Source: Toxorhynchites rutilus septentrionalis (taxonomy: Eukaryota > Arthropoda > Insecta > Diptera > Culicidae). From it: a stretch of 64,000 nt of DNA. The stretch spans positions 42,240,420-42,304,419 of the forward strand of contig NC_073745.1 of assembly GCF_029784135.1 (NCBI RefSeq). Reading direction: 5' to 3'. Within the stretch, counting starts at the first letter, position 1. Every line of letters starts with the position of its first letter. The notes under the pieces were generated by a model. That model had not been told where the DNA came from. It was given only the letters and a program-made list of their open reading frames with translations, and did no database searches. The position numbers and the translations under genes are program-made. This document shows positions 46,343 to 57,610 of the stretch, piece after piece.

Positions 46343-47615
46343 GGTGTCAAAAAAGTCCTGCGGTATTTCCGCGAGGTGTCGTTGTAAGCGCGTAGTTCTA
46401 GTTGTATTCATTGTATCGAGTCATACTATAGCTTGTTGGAAAGGTATTTTTGCGCGCTATAATATAGTCCTTGACAGTGTTTTGGTTGGTTAAGTCGTTC
46501 GTGAGTTATAGTGTCGCAAATATGGAGCAAAATAAAGAGAAAATCCGACATAGTTTACAGTACTACTATGACAAAGGCAAAAATGCATCTCAAGCTGCCA
46601 ATAAAATTTGTGCAGTTTATGGACCCGATACAGTTTCCATTTCCACCGCACAACGATGGTTTCAACGTTTTCGTTCTGGTGTAGAGGTCGTCGAAGATGC
46701 GCCAAGTTCCGGAAGGCCTGTCGTCGAAAATTGCGACAAAATCGCTGAATTAGCCGAGAAAGACCGGCATAGTAGCAGCCGTAGCATCGGCCAAGAGCTG
46801 GGGATAAGTCATCAAACCGTTATTAACCATTTGAAGAAGCTTGGATTCACAAAGAAGCTCGATGTATGGGTGCCACACACGTTGACGCAAAAAAACATCT
46901 TTGACCGTATCGACGCATGTGAATCGCTGCTGAATCGCAACAAAATCTACCCGTTTCTGAAGCGGATGGTGACTGGCGATGAAAAATGGGTCACTTACGA
47001 CAACGTGAAGCGCAAACGGTCTTGGTCGAAGCCCGCTGAAGCGGCTCAGACGGTGGCCAAGCCCTCATTAACGGCCAGGAAGGTTCTGCTGTGTGTTTGG
47101 TGGGATTGTCAAGGAATTATCTATTATGAGCTGCTTCCCTATGGCCAAACGCTCAATTCGGACCTGTACTGCCAACAACTGGACCGCTTGAAGGTAGCAC
47201 TCATGAAGAAGAGGCCATCTTTGATAAACAGAGGCCGCATTGTCTTCCATCAAGACAACGCCAGGCCACACACTTCTTTGGTGACGCGCCAGAAGCTCCG
47301 GGAGCTCGGATGGGAGGTTCTTTTGAATCCGCCGTATAGTCCGGACCTTGCACCAAGTGACTACCATCTGTTTTTGTCCATGGCGAACGAGCTACGTAGT
47401 CAGAAGTTAGCCACAAAAGAGGCCTGTGAAAATTGGCTATCCGAGTTTTTTTGCCAATAAGGAAGCGAGCTTCTATAACAGGGGTATTATTAAGTTGGCA
47501 TCTCGTTGGGAACAAGTCATCATATTTGCATATTTGACTTAAAACAGATGATTGTAACTAATTTTATTAAAAAATGAAAATTCAAAAAAAATACCGTAGG
47601 ACTTTTTTGACAGCC
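46343..47615 (+). mobile_element. mariner transposon, near full length (1273 bp)
   Basis: Inverted ends: the left begins GGTGTCAAAAAAGTCCTGCG (46343), the right complement begins GGCTGTCAAAAAAGTCCTACG, both continuing GTATTT. TA duplications lie at 46341-46342 and 47616-47617. The length is typical of mariner. It carries one long transposase frame. Confidence 0.94.
46522..47460 (+). CDS. mariner DD34D transposase, C-terminal frameshift
   Basis: I start it at the ATG at 46522 (MEQNKEKIRHSLQYYYDKGK) because this matches the family amino end; the frame extends 17 codons further upstream without support. It gives 312 residues. Two helix-turn-helix regions occupy about 1-50 and 75-110; the linker VWVPHTLTQ is at about 115-123. 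Catalytic residues are D153 (TGDEKW), D245 (HQDNARPH) and D280 (YSPDLAPSDY), with 34 residues between the last two. The protein ends EFFCQ* after a run of seven T at 47446-47452. In the next frame the expected tail (FFANKEASFYNRGIIKLASR and onward) continues for about 30 residues, so one extra T truncates the product. All catalytic residues precede the break. Confidence 0.94.
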   Translation: MEQNKEKIRHSLQYYYDKGKNASQAANKICAVYGPDTVSISTAQRWFQRFRSGVEVVEDAPSSGRPVVENCDKIAELAEKDRHSSSRSIGQELGISHQTVINHLKKLGFTKKLDVWVPHTLTQKNIFDRIDACESLLNRNKIYPFLKRMVTGDEKWVTYDNVKRKRSWSKPAEAAQTVAKPSLTARKVLLCVWWDCQGIIYYELLPYGQTLNSDLYCQQLDRLKVALMKKRPSLINRGRIVFHQDNARPHTSLVTRQKLRELGWEVLLNPPYSPDLAPSDYHLFLSMANELRSQKLATKEACENWLSEFFCQ

Positions 47616-47617
47616 TA

Positions 47618-48659
47618 ATATTTCATCTTTCAATTCAGTGAAAAAACATCCATCATGACTAGTTGCTTCTGACTGTACATTAAGACAATAACATCTCTTT
47701 GATTTCCGCAAAATTGAAACACCCAACATCACATTACACCAACGACCTTTTAACTTTCCGCTACAATAACGGAATTTTGTCCATTTAAATTCAAACAAAA
47801 TTCAAAATAGATTGCAGAGCCGGAAGCGAATCCGAACGGAATTATCGAAGTGTCAAACTCACAAAAATTCATCAGATCACAGAGACTGTTACGTGCTGTA
47901 GAAAGATTATGAGAAGAGCATGTTTTCTCAGGAAAAACGATTGATGTTGACTTCTCGATGGGTTACACAGAAAAATTGTACGACATTTTTCTTGAAAATT
48001 GTTGTCGACGTTATTCTGTTCTGCACTCGCAATAATTTCCTGTTTCGAGGCAAATACGTTGGCGGTTGTGTTTTTATGAGCACATTGGAGTTAATGAGTC
48101 ATTATAATCTCCAACAGTGAAACATACATATGCGTACCTCTTATTTTATAAATTTCACTTTTTATTTTAAATGTCCTTCTTATTTATAAAGATATGCATA
48201 GCCAATTTTTTCGAATTTTTCTAATCATCTCAAAAATTTCCCAAAATACTCTATAATTCTAATTTGGGTGAAGACAAACTCACAAAATATATGGACGACG
48301 TAGATCTAATCAGCCGTTCTCCCGTGATGATGAGTTACACGTACGTGGGAAAAACTCTCTTTTATATATAAAGATGAGTCAGGTAATTTGCCAAAAAACG
48401 AGTATATAGCACTAGATAATGTTTCTCCAATTCTTTACACATGTAATATGTTTCTTAGATTTATCCGGAGGGAAGTATCAAGAAATGTTTTATAGATTTT
48501 ATAAACACGACGGAGAAAACTGGCTCAGGATTAGTTAAGTATATTCAGAAAAAGCTGAAAGAAGAAGGATAAAATATAGCTGACTGTGGTTGGCACTCTT
48601 ATGACAATGGCGCCAATATGACAGGTAGAAAAAAAAAATGGGTGGGCTTAATCTATGAA
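47618..48659. other. No recognisable gene
   Basis: AT-rich; no motif or repeat assigned. Confidence 0.4.
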
Positions 48660-49015
48660 ATAATTGTGCAGTAACGATTTCCCCAGGCTCCATGATTTAG
48701 AAGTCTATGTTAGGGAAACACATTTCGGTGGGAACAAGAATACCCCTGATTTAAATGTATTTGCAATGCCAATTTCCTCAAACACTTTGGTTTTGGAGTC
48801 TGTGTTGAGGAAATCATAAATCGAGTCATTAAAACGTGGCAGTTAGGGCGTTTGAAAACAGCTTGATATTTCACAATTATTCAATTGTTTATCTCATGAA
48901 AAATAACATTTCATTTTATTCATTGTGATATATGCGTAGAAATATTTGCTATCAATTGATGATCCTTCCGGTTCATTAAGAAATGTTCGAGTTATGAGCA
49001 TTCGAAATCTTTCAT
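48660..49015 (-). repeat. Satellite-like unit with flank, locus 3
   Basis: Units related to array 1 (TACCCCTGATTTAAATGTAT, TTTTGGAGTCTGTGTTGAGG) followed by unique-looking flank that also follows array 1: TTATTCAATTG, ATCTCATGAAAAATAACATT, GCGTAGAAATATTTG and AAGAAATGTTCGAGTTATGA. At 48835-48842 the SINE found in the paralogous site at 36.5 kb is absent. Confidence 0.85.
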
Positions 49016-49054
49016 TTTTTCCTGCATGTTCTTGGTTCGGTTTCAATTTCGCAA

Positions 49055-49215
49055 TTTTCATATAGTCCGGACCTGGCACCGAGCGATTACAGTGATAAGA
49101 TATTGGGATCATGAAACGATTGTAAAAATCTATTGCTGAAGTTTTTCGCCAATAAGAACCAAGACTTCTATGATAGATACAATATAGAGCTACCTTTAGA
49201 ATGGCAACAAATTTC
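49055..49215 (+). pseudogene. mariner transposase C-terminal remnant
   Basis: Begins in the third-Asp motif TATAGTCCGGACCTGGCACC (YSPDLAPSDY), then after an indel reads CKNLLLKFFANKNQDFYDRY and LPLEWQQI. It is the tail of the same mariner subfamily as 46.3 and 59.1 kb. In this copy the FFANK segment is in frame with its upstream codons, without the extra T. Everything upstream of the third aspartate is missing. Confidence 0.8.
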
Positions 49216-49904
49216 CATTCTCCCATACATTGTTCTGCTCATTTGTGAGCGTCCCTACGCATGCCGTCAATAACGAGCAACTTATCGGTGATCAACGAAG
49301 GGGAATGAAGCACGAAGGATGAATATCTGCCTAGAGTATTAATATTGGAACTCGCTGAGGCAAACTTTCTTTCTTCGTGAGGACATTACAACATCGTTGC
49401 TGGGCGAGCTGAACGGCGAGAGATCGAATGCCTTTCTCAAGACAATTCGCGTTGACGGCGGAATGGTGTTAACATCTGGATACGACATTAGTTTGTATAA
49501 TGCCAACTCTTCTCTATCAGATTAGTCCGCTCTAAGGCAGTTTTAAATTACTAAAATTTGTATGAAATTTTTTTCTTGACGTTATTTACCTACTAGAAGT
49601 ACGTTGTTCTGACCCTAATTTGAACTATTTTCTTTGAATTTTCAGATCTTAACCAAAACTTACCATTATAATATAAAATTATCTTTGGACACAATTTTTG
49701 TATGCTATTTTTTCACTTCTTGCAAGCAAAAGTGATTATCATTTACATAGAGTACTAATTTGATTTGAGAACAACAATTTTAATTCATAATTTTTTTTGA
49801 AGGTGTGCTCATTTCTTCTGAAAACCCATATTGTCATGCCTACTCCCCCATTTCGTATGACGAAGCTTAATGCCGTCAACGCGGATGGGGCTGGAGGGGT
49901 AATA
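49216..49904. other. No recognisable gene
   Basis: AT-rich; nothing supported. Confidence 0.4.
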
Positions 49905-50019
49905 CGAAGAAAAATTAAAGTTTTCTAAGGGCCTTTTTGAAGGCTAGCGCTAAAGAAGTTTAAAGCCTCTTTAATACAACAAGAAAGGAAGGAAGGCAAA
50001 CTTTTAGTGTCGTTCTAGA
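49905..50019 (+). repeat. Short repeat end shared with 41.7 and 42.2 kb
   Basis: AAAGTTTTCTAAGGGCCTTT TTGAAGGCTAGCG and AAGTTTAAAGCCTCTTTAA resemble 41725-41780 and the reverse of 42135-42215. Confidence 0.6.
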
Positions 50020-50500
50020 TACGATGCAATGAACATCGCTTGTTCTTCCTTGTTCAAATGTCTTCGTTTCTGATTGAGCTGTGGACGGTACCAAATTAAT
50101 TACTTGCAGATGATGTAAAACGGAGATAAGGGTGTGTATATCTAGTTGCTTCAAGCCATCGATACATGGATGCTTGTGTGCATACATGCGTGCTCCACTA
50201 CCCGTACGTAAAAATAGTTCATCTTCACTACGCTGAAGTCCCATTTGTATTTGCTCCCGTGTACATTGGCTCTGTCGTGATGCAATATCCGCCTAATTTT
50301 TTTCATGCTATGATGGACGATTGTTTGGTGGTGTACATTATGCAACCGTGATGATAAATATAAACAAGGAGGGGAGATAGCGGGAGGGAAATATTTGCGC
50401 TATGGTAGGGATAGCGAATCTCTGCTGAAGCAAATATTCTATCTTATTCATTACTTGAAGCAGTTAACATCACTATATCTGGCATCACTGTTATATAAAC
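50020..50500 (+). repeat. Dispersed repeat shared with 28570-28870
   Basis: Same blocks as the 28.6-kb locus, with GCAATGAACATCGCTTGTT also occurring at 50025-50043, upstream of the other blocks, so the order is rearranged or duplicated. The similarity ends where the LINE begins. Confidence 0.7.
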
Positions 50501-50850
50501 AAACTGTATTTTTATGTCGTGCTTTTTCCCGTTGTTTTTTTGTGTATTTGAATCGTTTTTAATTATTGTTTATAAGCTTGTATCGAGCATTAGCGCTCCT
50601 CTGTTGCGTCTGCTCATTTGTGTGTTGATTCATCGTGCCACTGAGTGTCCCTAAAAGTGAAGTGTTCTCGTGCATATCACAAAACAACAAAAACGTATTG
50701 CTTTCCACCCCAATTTTTTTTTTCGAAGCGACATTTGCTGGGAAAAAATAAAACTGTTGAGCTTCACGTCTGCGAGTGAGCTATAAACCAGCATGTACAG
50801 CAACACAGCCTACGCGAAGGCGTATATCATTGCTATTTATCTCAGACGTA

Positions 50851-51600
50851 ATGACTAAGAAAATATGCGGAGAATGTCAAATCGTTATCAATGATCTTGA
50901 GCCAATACGTTGTGGTTTTTGCGAAGCTTATTTCCACCTCAACCAGCAATGCTGTGATTTAATCACGCGAAACTTGAAGGATGCATTTTCGTCTGGAAAG
51001 ATCATGTTTGTTTGCCATTCCTGCAGAGAAGAGTTAAAAGGACGATCTATCCGCAGTTATATAACTGATCAACAACAATCGATTTCAACACCTACGCTCG
51101 CTGACTTGCCGTCACAGGTTCAGCAACTGCACGATATCGTTGCTGAACTGGGGAAAAAAGTCGATCGCATTTCGACAAATCCACAACGCAATCGCTCAGT
51201 GAGTGTAGCTCCAGTTTGGCCTAGTTCAGGCGTAAAACGTAGACGCGAAGATCGCCCTGATGTCGATGTACCAATGGCAAAAGGAATTAAATCGATAGAT
51301 TTGAGCGATCTCTCTGTTCCTTCCATCTCACCTGCTGCGCCTCCGGTTAAGTTTTGGCTGTATTTATCGCGTTTGAATCCACTCATCTGCAACGTGACGT
51401 GCAAAACATTTTGTCCCGCTGTTTGGACACCGTAGATCCAGCTGAAGTTTTCCGACTGGTTCCTAAAGGCAGGGATACTAGTAAAATACTTTCGTGTCAT
51501 TTAAGATTGGTCTGGATCCTAGCATTAAGGATTTGGCACTTGATCCGGCCTCATGGCCTGCCGGGTTACAATTCCGATAGTTTGTTGACCTGGCAAAAAA
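50851..51600 (+). pseudogene. LINE ORF1: PHD-type zinc finger protein (frameshifted)
   Basis: I start at the ATG at 50851 (MTKKICGECQIVINDLEPIR); an open frame extends upstream to 50776. Residues about 6-60 hold paired cysteines (CGEC, CGFC, H, CC, CHSC) in a PHD/RING-like pattern common in CR1-type ORF1. Residues 90-115 (LPSQVQQLHDIVAELGKKVD) look coiled-coil. Near 51350 the frame shifts: the conserved tail (HLQRDVQNILSRCLDTVDPA) reads in the next frame, then shifts again near 51495 to FKIGLDPSIKDLALDPASWP before stops at 51578 and 51598. ORF1 proteins bind element RNA. This copy cannot make the full product. Confidence 0.85.
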
Positions 51601-54309
51601 CTAATTCATCACAGCTCTGCGGTTTCTGACGTCACCACTACATCACTGGCCCCGGGACACTCCGTAACAGGTATTGAGGAAGCCCCTACACCGCCCAACT
51701 TAGTCGTGCTCTCTTCTAACGCCAGTCATTATCGTCGTCCCGGTCCTACAGTTGGTGTTGGTAAAAGGGGCTTCCTACCTGCAATAGCAGGCAAGTATAG
51801 TTGTCATAACGAGCTTCTGGTACTTGACAATGCTTCACCTTCTAGCAATTGCTGCTCATCCTCGTTTTTGTTCGATGCCTCTACATTGGATCCGGGACAA
51901 CCAGTAACAGGTATTGAGGAAGTTCCCTCGCCACCCGACCCAGTCGTGCCCTTTATCAACATCCGCCATCACCATTGTCCCGGTCCTGTGGTCGGTGCTG
52001 GTCCAGGGAGCTTCCGGCCTGTAAGTTCAGGCGAGTATACTGATAATTCTGAACTTTCGGCACCTGAAATCCCTTCGATTTCCAGTTCCTGCGATCGACG
52101 CTCCTCGAACCTCCGGATTTATTATCAAAATGTGCGTGGATTGAGGACCAAAATAGATGCTTTCTTCTTGTCTGTTTCCGAAGAAGAGTTTGATTTGATT
52201 GTCCTGACTGAAACAAGGCTGGATGATCGCATTTTTTCAACGCAGCTTTTTGGACCTTCGTACGCCGTATACCGAACCGATAGAAGTCATCTGAATAGTC
52301 ATAAATCTCGTGGTGGAGGAGTACTGATTGCTATCACGAGACTAACCAGTTATCTTGATCCTGCCCCTATTTCTCTCCTACTTGAGCAACTGTGGGTTTT
52401 GGTGGAAGTTAATCACAACACTATAAGTATCGGCGTTATTTATCTCCCGCCTAACAGGAAAAACGATAGTACGGCGATCGACGAACACGTGGAATCCATT
52501 GGTTCAGTTTCAGCTCGTTTGAAAGTTCACTCTCCTGCTCTTCTGTTCGGTGACTATAATCAAGCAGGTTTGCAGTGGTGTTTCCCCGAAAGTAGTACAC
52601 CAGTCATCGATCCATTGACATCGCATATATCCGAGGCCTGCTGTGCTCTCCTGGACGGATTCAACCTTCACGGTTTTTCTCAAGCCAACACACATCTGAA
52701 TAGAAATGGTAGATTACTGGACCTTGTCCTGGCCAATGATGCTGCATTACCCATTTCTTCGATTGCTTTGGCGGCTGATCCCCTAATTGATCTCGATGCT
52801 GATCACCCTGCTCTCGTCACGTTAATAAGCTTGCACACTCCAATCGTTTATGTTGCACCATCTGAACAAACATCTCTGAACTTCCGTCGAGCCAACTACG
52901 CTTTATTGAGTGATGAACTCGCCAATATTGACTGGAATTTCATCGATTCTACCGATAGTGTCAATGTCGCCGTGGAGTACTTCTGTACAGCAGTAGTGGA
53001 TGCAATCTTTCGTGTTGTTCCTGCTCGACGATCACCTCATAATCCTTCTTGGTCCAATCGCCGCTTACGCGAGCAGAAGCGAAAACGATCAACCGCTCTG
53101 CGAAGTTACAGTAACTGCCGGTCATCTTACTTCAAACGAAAGTTCAATTTGGCCAGTCGTTGTTACCGTCAATATAACCGTTTTCTCTATAATCGGTACG
53201 TAAAACGAACGGAAGCGAATCTACGCACCAACCCTCGTGGGTTCTGGTCATTTGTGAATACCAAACGAAAAGATGCTGGACTGCCTTGTTCTATGTTTTT
53301 TGGAAATAGCACGGCTAATAATGATCCTGAGAAATGCAATTTGTTTGCACGTCATTTCAAACGAGTGTTCAACAATTCCTCAACCTCTGCTATGCAAGTT
53401 GCAGAAGCTACCAGCGGACTGCCTTGTGATGAATTCAACTTCGACATTCCTCACTTTACAGAAGAGATGATGAAAACCGCAATGCGTAAATTAACGCTCT
53501 CGTATGCCGCTGGGCCCGACGGAATACCCTCAGCAGTCTTGAAGCTTTGTGCAGATGTTCGTTGCTCTCCGTTAACAACGATATTCAATCTGTCGGTTCA
53601 GCAAAGCGAATTTCCAACCCGTTGGAAATTTTCATATATGTTTCCGGTGCATAAAAAAGGCGACAAACGCGATGTTGGTAATTACCGCGGTATCACGTCC
53701 TTGTGCGCATGTTCTAAGCTGTTCGAGATAATAGTAAATGGGTCTTTGTTTGCTTGTTGCAAATACTATATCGACACACAACAGCACGGTTTCTACCCAA
53801 AGCGATCGGTATCCACCAACTTGGTGCAGTTCACATCGTTTTGTTTACGAAGTATGGACTCGGGATGGCAAGTTGATGCTGCATACATGGATTTGAAAGC
53901 TGCTTTCGATTCAGTGAACCACGAAATTCTCCTCGCTAAACTGGATAAACTCGGTGTTTCATCAAGAAGTGTTAATTGGTTCAGATCCTACTTATTAGAT
54001 CGCTCAGTTCGGATCAAGATTGGCCTCTCAGAATCGGAGACGTTTTCCAACAATTCTGGAGTCCCGCAAGGCAGTAACCTCGGGCCGCTATTATTTTCAT
54101 TATTATTGAATGATGTTTCGTTGCTGATACCTCCGGAATGCCGTTTCTTTTTTGCTGACGATGCAAAAATATTCAAATTAGTCAAATGCCATTCGGACTG
54201 CCAGGATCTGCAAACTTTGGTATGTACCTTTGCAGATTGGTGTTCCAGAAACATGATGATGAAACATGGTGATCTCCTATCACCGCAAAAATCAACCGAT
54301 CATCCATGA
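51589..54309 (+). pseudogene. LINE ORF2: APE endonuclease and reverse transcriptase, frame broken near 54260
   Basis: Open from 51589 with no in-frame ATG before the GTG at 51706, so the start is unresolved and may use reinitiation after ORF1. Counting from 51706: about 1-134 is a low-complexity leader with an 80-residue duplication; 136-370 is the APE endonuclease (NLRIYYQNVRGLRTKID, VLTETRLDD, LLFGDYNQAGLQW); RT spans about 600-850 with AAGPDGIPSAVLK, DLKAAFDSVNHE, SGVPQGSNLGPLLF and FFADDAKIF. FADD replaces the usual YADD but keeps both aspartates. The frame ends at 54309 after an indel just past CSRNMM; the remainder continues in another frame. Confidence 0.9.
51655..52134 (+). repeat. 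Two 240-bp imperfect tandem units in the ORF2 leader
   Basis: Unit 1 starts at 51655 (GGACACTCCGTAACAGGTAT), unit 2 at 51895 (GGACAACCAGTAACAGGTAT), both continuing TGAGGAAG. Protein blocks repeat at an 80-residue offset: SVTGIEEAPTPP with PVTGIEEVPSPP, and RPGPTVGVGKRGF with CPGPVVGAGPGSF. The spacing is a multiple of three, so the frame is kept. Confidence 0.92.
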
Positions 54310-54988
54310 CTACATCCTGTTTGGTTGTCATCTTGACCGAGTACAACACCTCAAGGATCTAGGAGTTATCCTGGATAGCGGACTTTCTTTTTGGAATCAC
54401 TATCACGATAATGTTGCTAGAGCCAATCGCCAATTGGGCTTTATATTCAAAATTGCCGACGAATTTCGCGATCCACTGTGTCTCCGATCCCTGTACTGTT
54501 CACTTGTCCGATCAATATTGGAATCAAACTCAGTAGTATGGTGCCCCTATCACACCAGATGGATCGCCCGTATTGAAGCTATTCAAAAGAAGTTCGTCAG
54601 ATACGCCCTCCGATTTCTTCGTTGGCGCGATCCTCGGAACCTGCCACCCTACGAGGATCGTTGTCGTCTGTTGAATATTCAACCACTTGAAGTTAGACGC
54701 ACAGTCGCTCAAGCTACATTTGCTGGGAAAATATTCTCAGGAGACATTGACTGTCCACCACTGCTGGCTCAACTGAACATGTACGTGTCTGAAAGACCAT
54801 TACGCCAACGTGATTTTCTGCTGTTGGATCCACGAAGCAGAAATTATGGGTTGCATGAGCCCATCCGTTCGATCTGTCAGCATTTCAACAACAATTTCAA
54901 TCTCTTCGATTTTAATATTTCTGCCAACAATTTCCGACAACGGCTTCTCGACCTATTTCGTATCGCTGGCCAACTAAGATTAGCATAA
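54266..54988 (+). pseudogene. LINE ORF2 C-terminal part (shifted frame)
   Basis: 240 residues starting in VISYHRKNQPIIHDYILFGC. It contains the RT thumb region DLGVILDSGLSFWNHY and the C-terminal domain SILESNSVVWCPYH, PYEDRCRLLNIQPLEVRR and LNMYVSERPLRQRDFLL. It belongs to the same protein as the preceding frame; a few codons appear lost at the junction near 54255-54270. It is followed by a short 3' UTR. Confidence 0.9.
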
Positions 54989-55047
54989 GTTTTTTATTCA
55001 TTGAGACAACAATTGTCAGTTGAATTGAGAAATAAATACAAATACTT

Positions 55048-57558
55048 GTTTTCAATCGTCATTTCAGGGCGACCAAATCATTCTACTAAACAGTTATTTC
55101 TTGAATTTCGCTGCATTATAAAATAATATCCAATGTTATAAACTAGCGACTGGAATAAAATAACCGCGTAGTTCTACGTCAACAAATGTAATATTCCATA
55201 CTTCGTCCCGTTCAAGATTGGGTTTTCGGGTTTTTATCGAAGTTTTTTTTCTCTTACTTTCGCGATAAAAAACAGACGACTCCTTTCGGATTCCATTTGC
55301 TAAATGAATGAAACGCGTTTCGAATTCTGCATTCTTCATTCGCTATTAAATTTGTATTTGAATCTGCAGAGTTGTTCTCAAAAACTCAAAATGCAGTACG
55401 TAAATCCATGTATAGATTTATTTACCTTATTCTCCTATTTATACCAATATCAGATTAAATCCATTTTGGCGTTATTTGAAGGGAACCAAGAAATGTTTTG
55501 ATTCTAATGAGTGGCGGTGAAACAAAGAGCGCAAGAGTTTTGGTTTTCGAGTCAATGGTAATTTGACTTTGCACCTGCACAACACAATCCTGTTGGCATA
55601 TATTCTTGGACCCAATCAACACAGAAACAATTCACTGTGGCCAATTGTGCAGTCATATTAGAATACGACGCGTATAATTTAATATTCATAGCACATCTTC
55701 CTTCTTGACGATTGATTGCGCTGCTGTCTCAATCGTTCAGCAGCTGTATGTGCTTTTCGTTCCTTCAGCGTTGCTCTGCACTAATTCCTTATACACGTTC
55801 TTGTAACCATTTTCATATTCACTTCGATGTGATTCGGCAACTGCGTGAACTAATGTGCGAATTTCTGACTCGCAGCATAATGCCTCCTGAATGCTTTATG
55901 TGCAATTTTATAGAATTCAAATTATAATTGAAAAAGCAATATCATCTGATTCATAAATGTACATAGAATAAAAAACGCTAATTTTCTATAATCTCGTCGG
56001 GGTAACTGTAGTCTACTCTACAATCCATTTTATAGTCAATGCCATAATTAATGTTATAACCAATGTTTCACAATTAACGGACAATGTAATTTCGAAAACT
56101 ATATTTCTTGCTGCATTAATTGTAATCAATGTGAAATGACAAAAAGAGAGTCGCTTAAACTGCTTAATTTAGGACGATGATGGTACAGTATCCACATATA
56201 CAATGGCGTGAATCATTGATCTCTCCATCAGAACAGCAGACCCGAAAATAGAATAAAATTGTTAAAATTTGAATGAAAACTTACTACTGGAGGTTATTTG
56301 AATACATGGAACATGTTATCTTGACTCTTACTTATCCCTTACTTATTAGATTTTTTTCCTTGCTCGATATTTAAAATTTGATATTCATTCACAAGTTTTA
56401 TTTGAAAATGTGCTTATACCATCTGAAGTTTTTTGCATCATTTTTGTTTCACAATAACGAGTCACGAAGTTCAATGACATCAACGCGAATTCCAATTGAT
56501 GAAATTAATTCCAAAATGGTATGACATTTACTACATGTGATTTCTATTCAAATTATACTAAAAATTACATAAAATAGTTTTTTTTTTCAGAATTTGTATC
56601 AATTTAGTGAGTTTTGTTAATTTAAACACGTTTTATCATCTGTTTTTTTTTTTGCAAAGTTGAACTCGATGAAACGATGTATTAAAAATGATTTTTTTCG
56701 AATTTCACTATTTTCCTTCAACAATTTTTAACTCATTCTCTCATTTTAATTTGAGCGGAAACGAACATAAAAAAATATAGACAACTCGAATTTGATCATC
56801 CGCTCTCTTGATTTGTATTGCAAATTTTAGTAGCCCTAGGTAAATAGATCTTCAGATCCGTTGTTCCCGGGTTCTTCATATATCACAAATATCTGTGCTA
56901 AAACTGTATGATTCATTTCCATAATTTTAGAAATGAACTGAATCCAGAAATCATGGAATATTCATAAAGATATAAATAATGCATTTCGACAAAGAAACTG
57001 ATTCTATGTATCGAAAATCTGGCTAGACCATCAGCCTCTTAAGTGTTATTGTGATTATAAAAACAAAACAATATCGCAGAACAGAATCCTCTCCCGGAAT
57101 TGTGTATATACTCCATTTAATCTATTTCTGTTGTTCATTGATATTTTATTGCTACTAATAAAGATCGTATTTCTGGACTCAGCCTACCTTGCAGTTTGAT
57201 CCTGTTCAAAGGAAAGCCAGCGTCCGCAAGACCACACAGTCCACATCGATGATGTTTGTCTCAGCAATAAATTATCCTGGAACACACATTCAGGAAGCGG
57301 GCTATTTATTCCTGGATGAAGATATCGAAAGAGCCAAGAAAACAAAAACGCAACCAACACGAAATTATGCCTCGTCATCCGAAGATTCGTCCTTGGGATT
57401 GGGAGCAGGGAGGCCTATTAAATTATTAATTCGTTTCATGCGATAAACGGATTTGAAAAATGGCCAACTCAGCTACACAAAGCGTTTATTCCCCGGCAAA
57501 ACCATTTCTGATCTGTTGCCAGATTACACCAAATGACGCTCCCCTTGGGACGGATCTG

Positions 57559-57610
<52 letters not shown>

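Larger units (their letters stand above)
50500..55047 (+). mobile_element. CR1/Jockey-type non-LTR retrotransposon, near full length
   Basis: Contains a 5' leader, ORF1 (50851-51590, frameshifted) and ORF2 (51589-54988, one frameshift) with APE endonuclease and RT, a short 3' UTR and the tail AATAAATACAAATAC near 55030-55045. No RNase H follows the RT. The 5' boundary is approximate. The clade (CR1 versus Jockey) is inferred from the PHD-like ORF1 and RT type. Confidence 0.9.

Noticed and set aside
47068..47515. Antisense frames of about 100 residues over the mariner
   Set aside because: Shadows of the transposase frame.
46343..47615. Fully active mariner
   Set aside because: The seven-T frameshift removes the last roughly 30 residues, so activity cannot be claimed from sequence.
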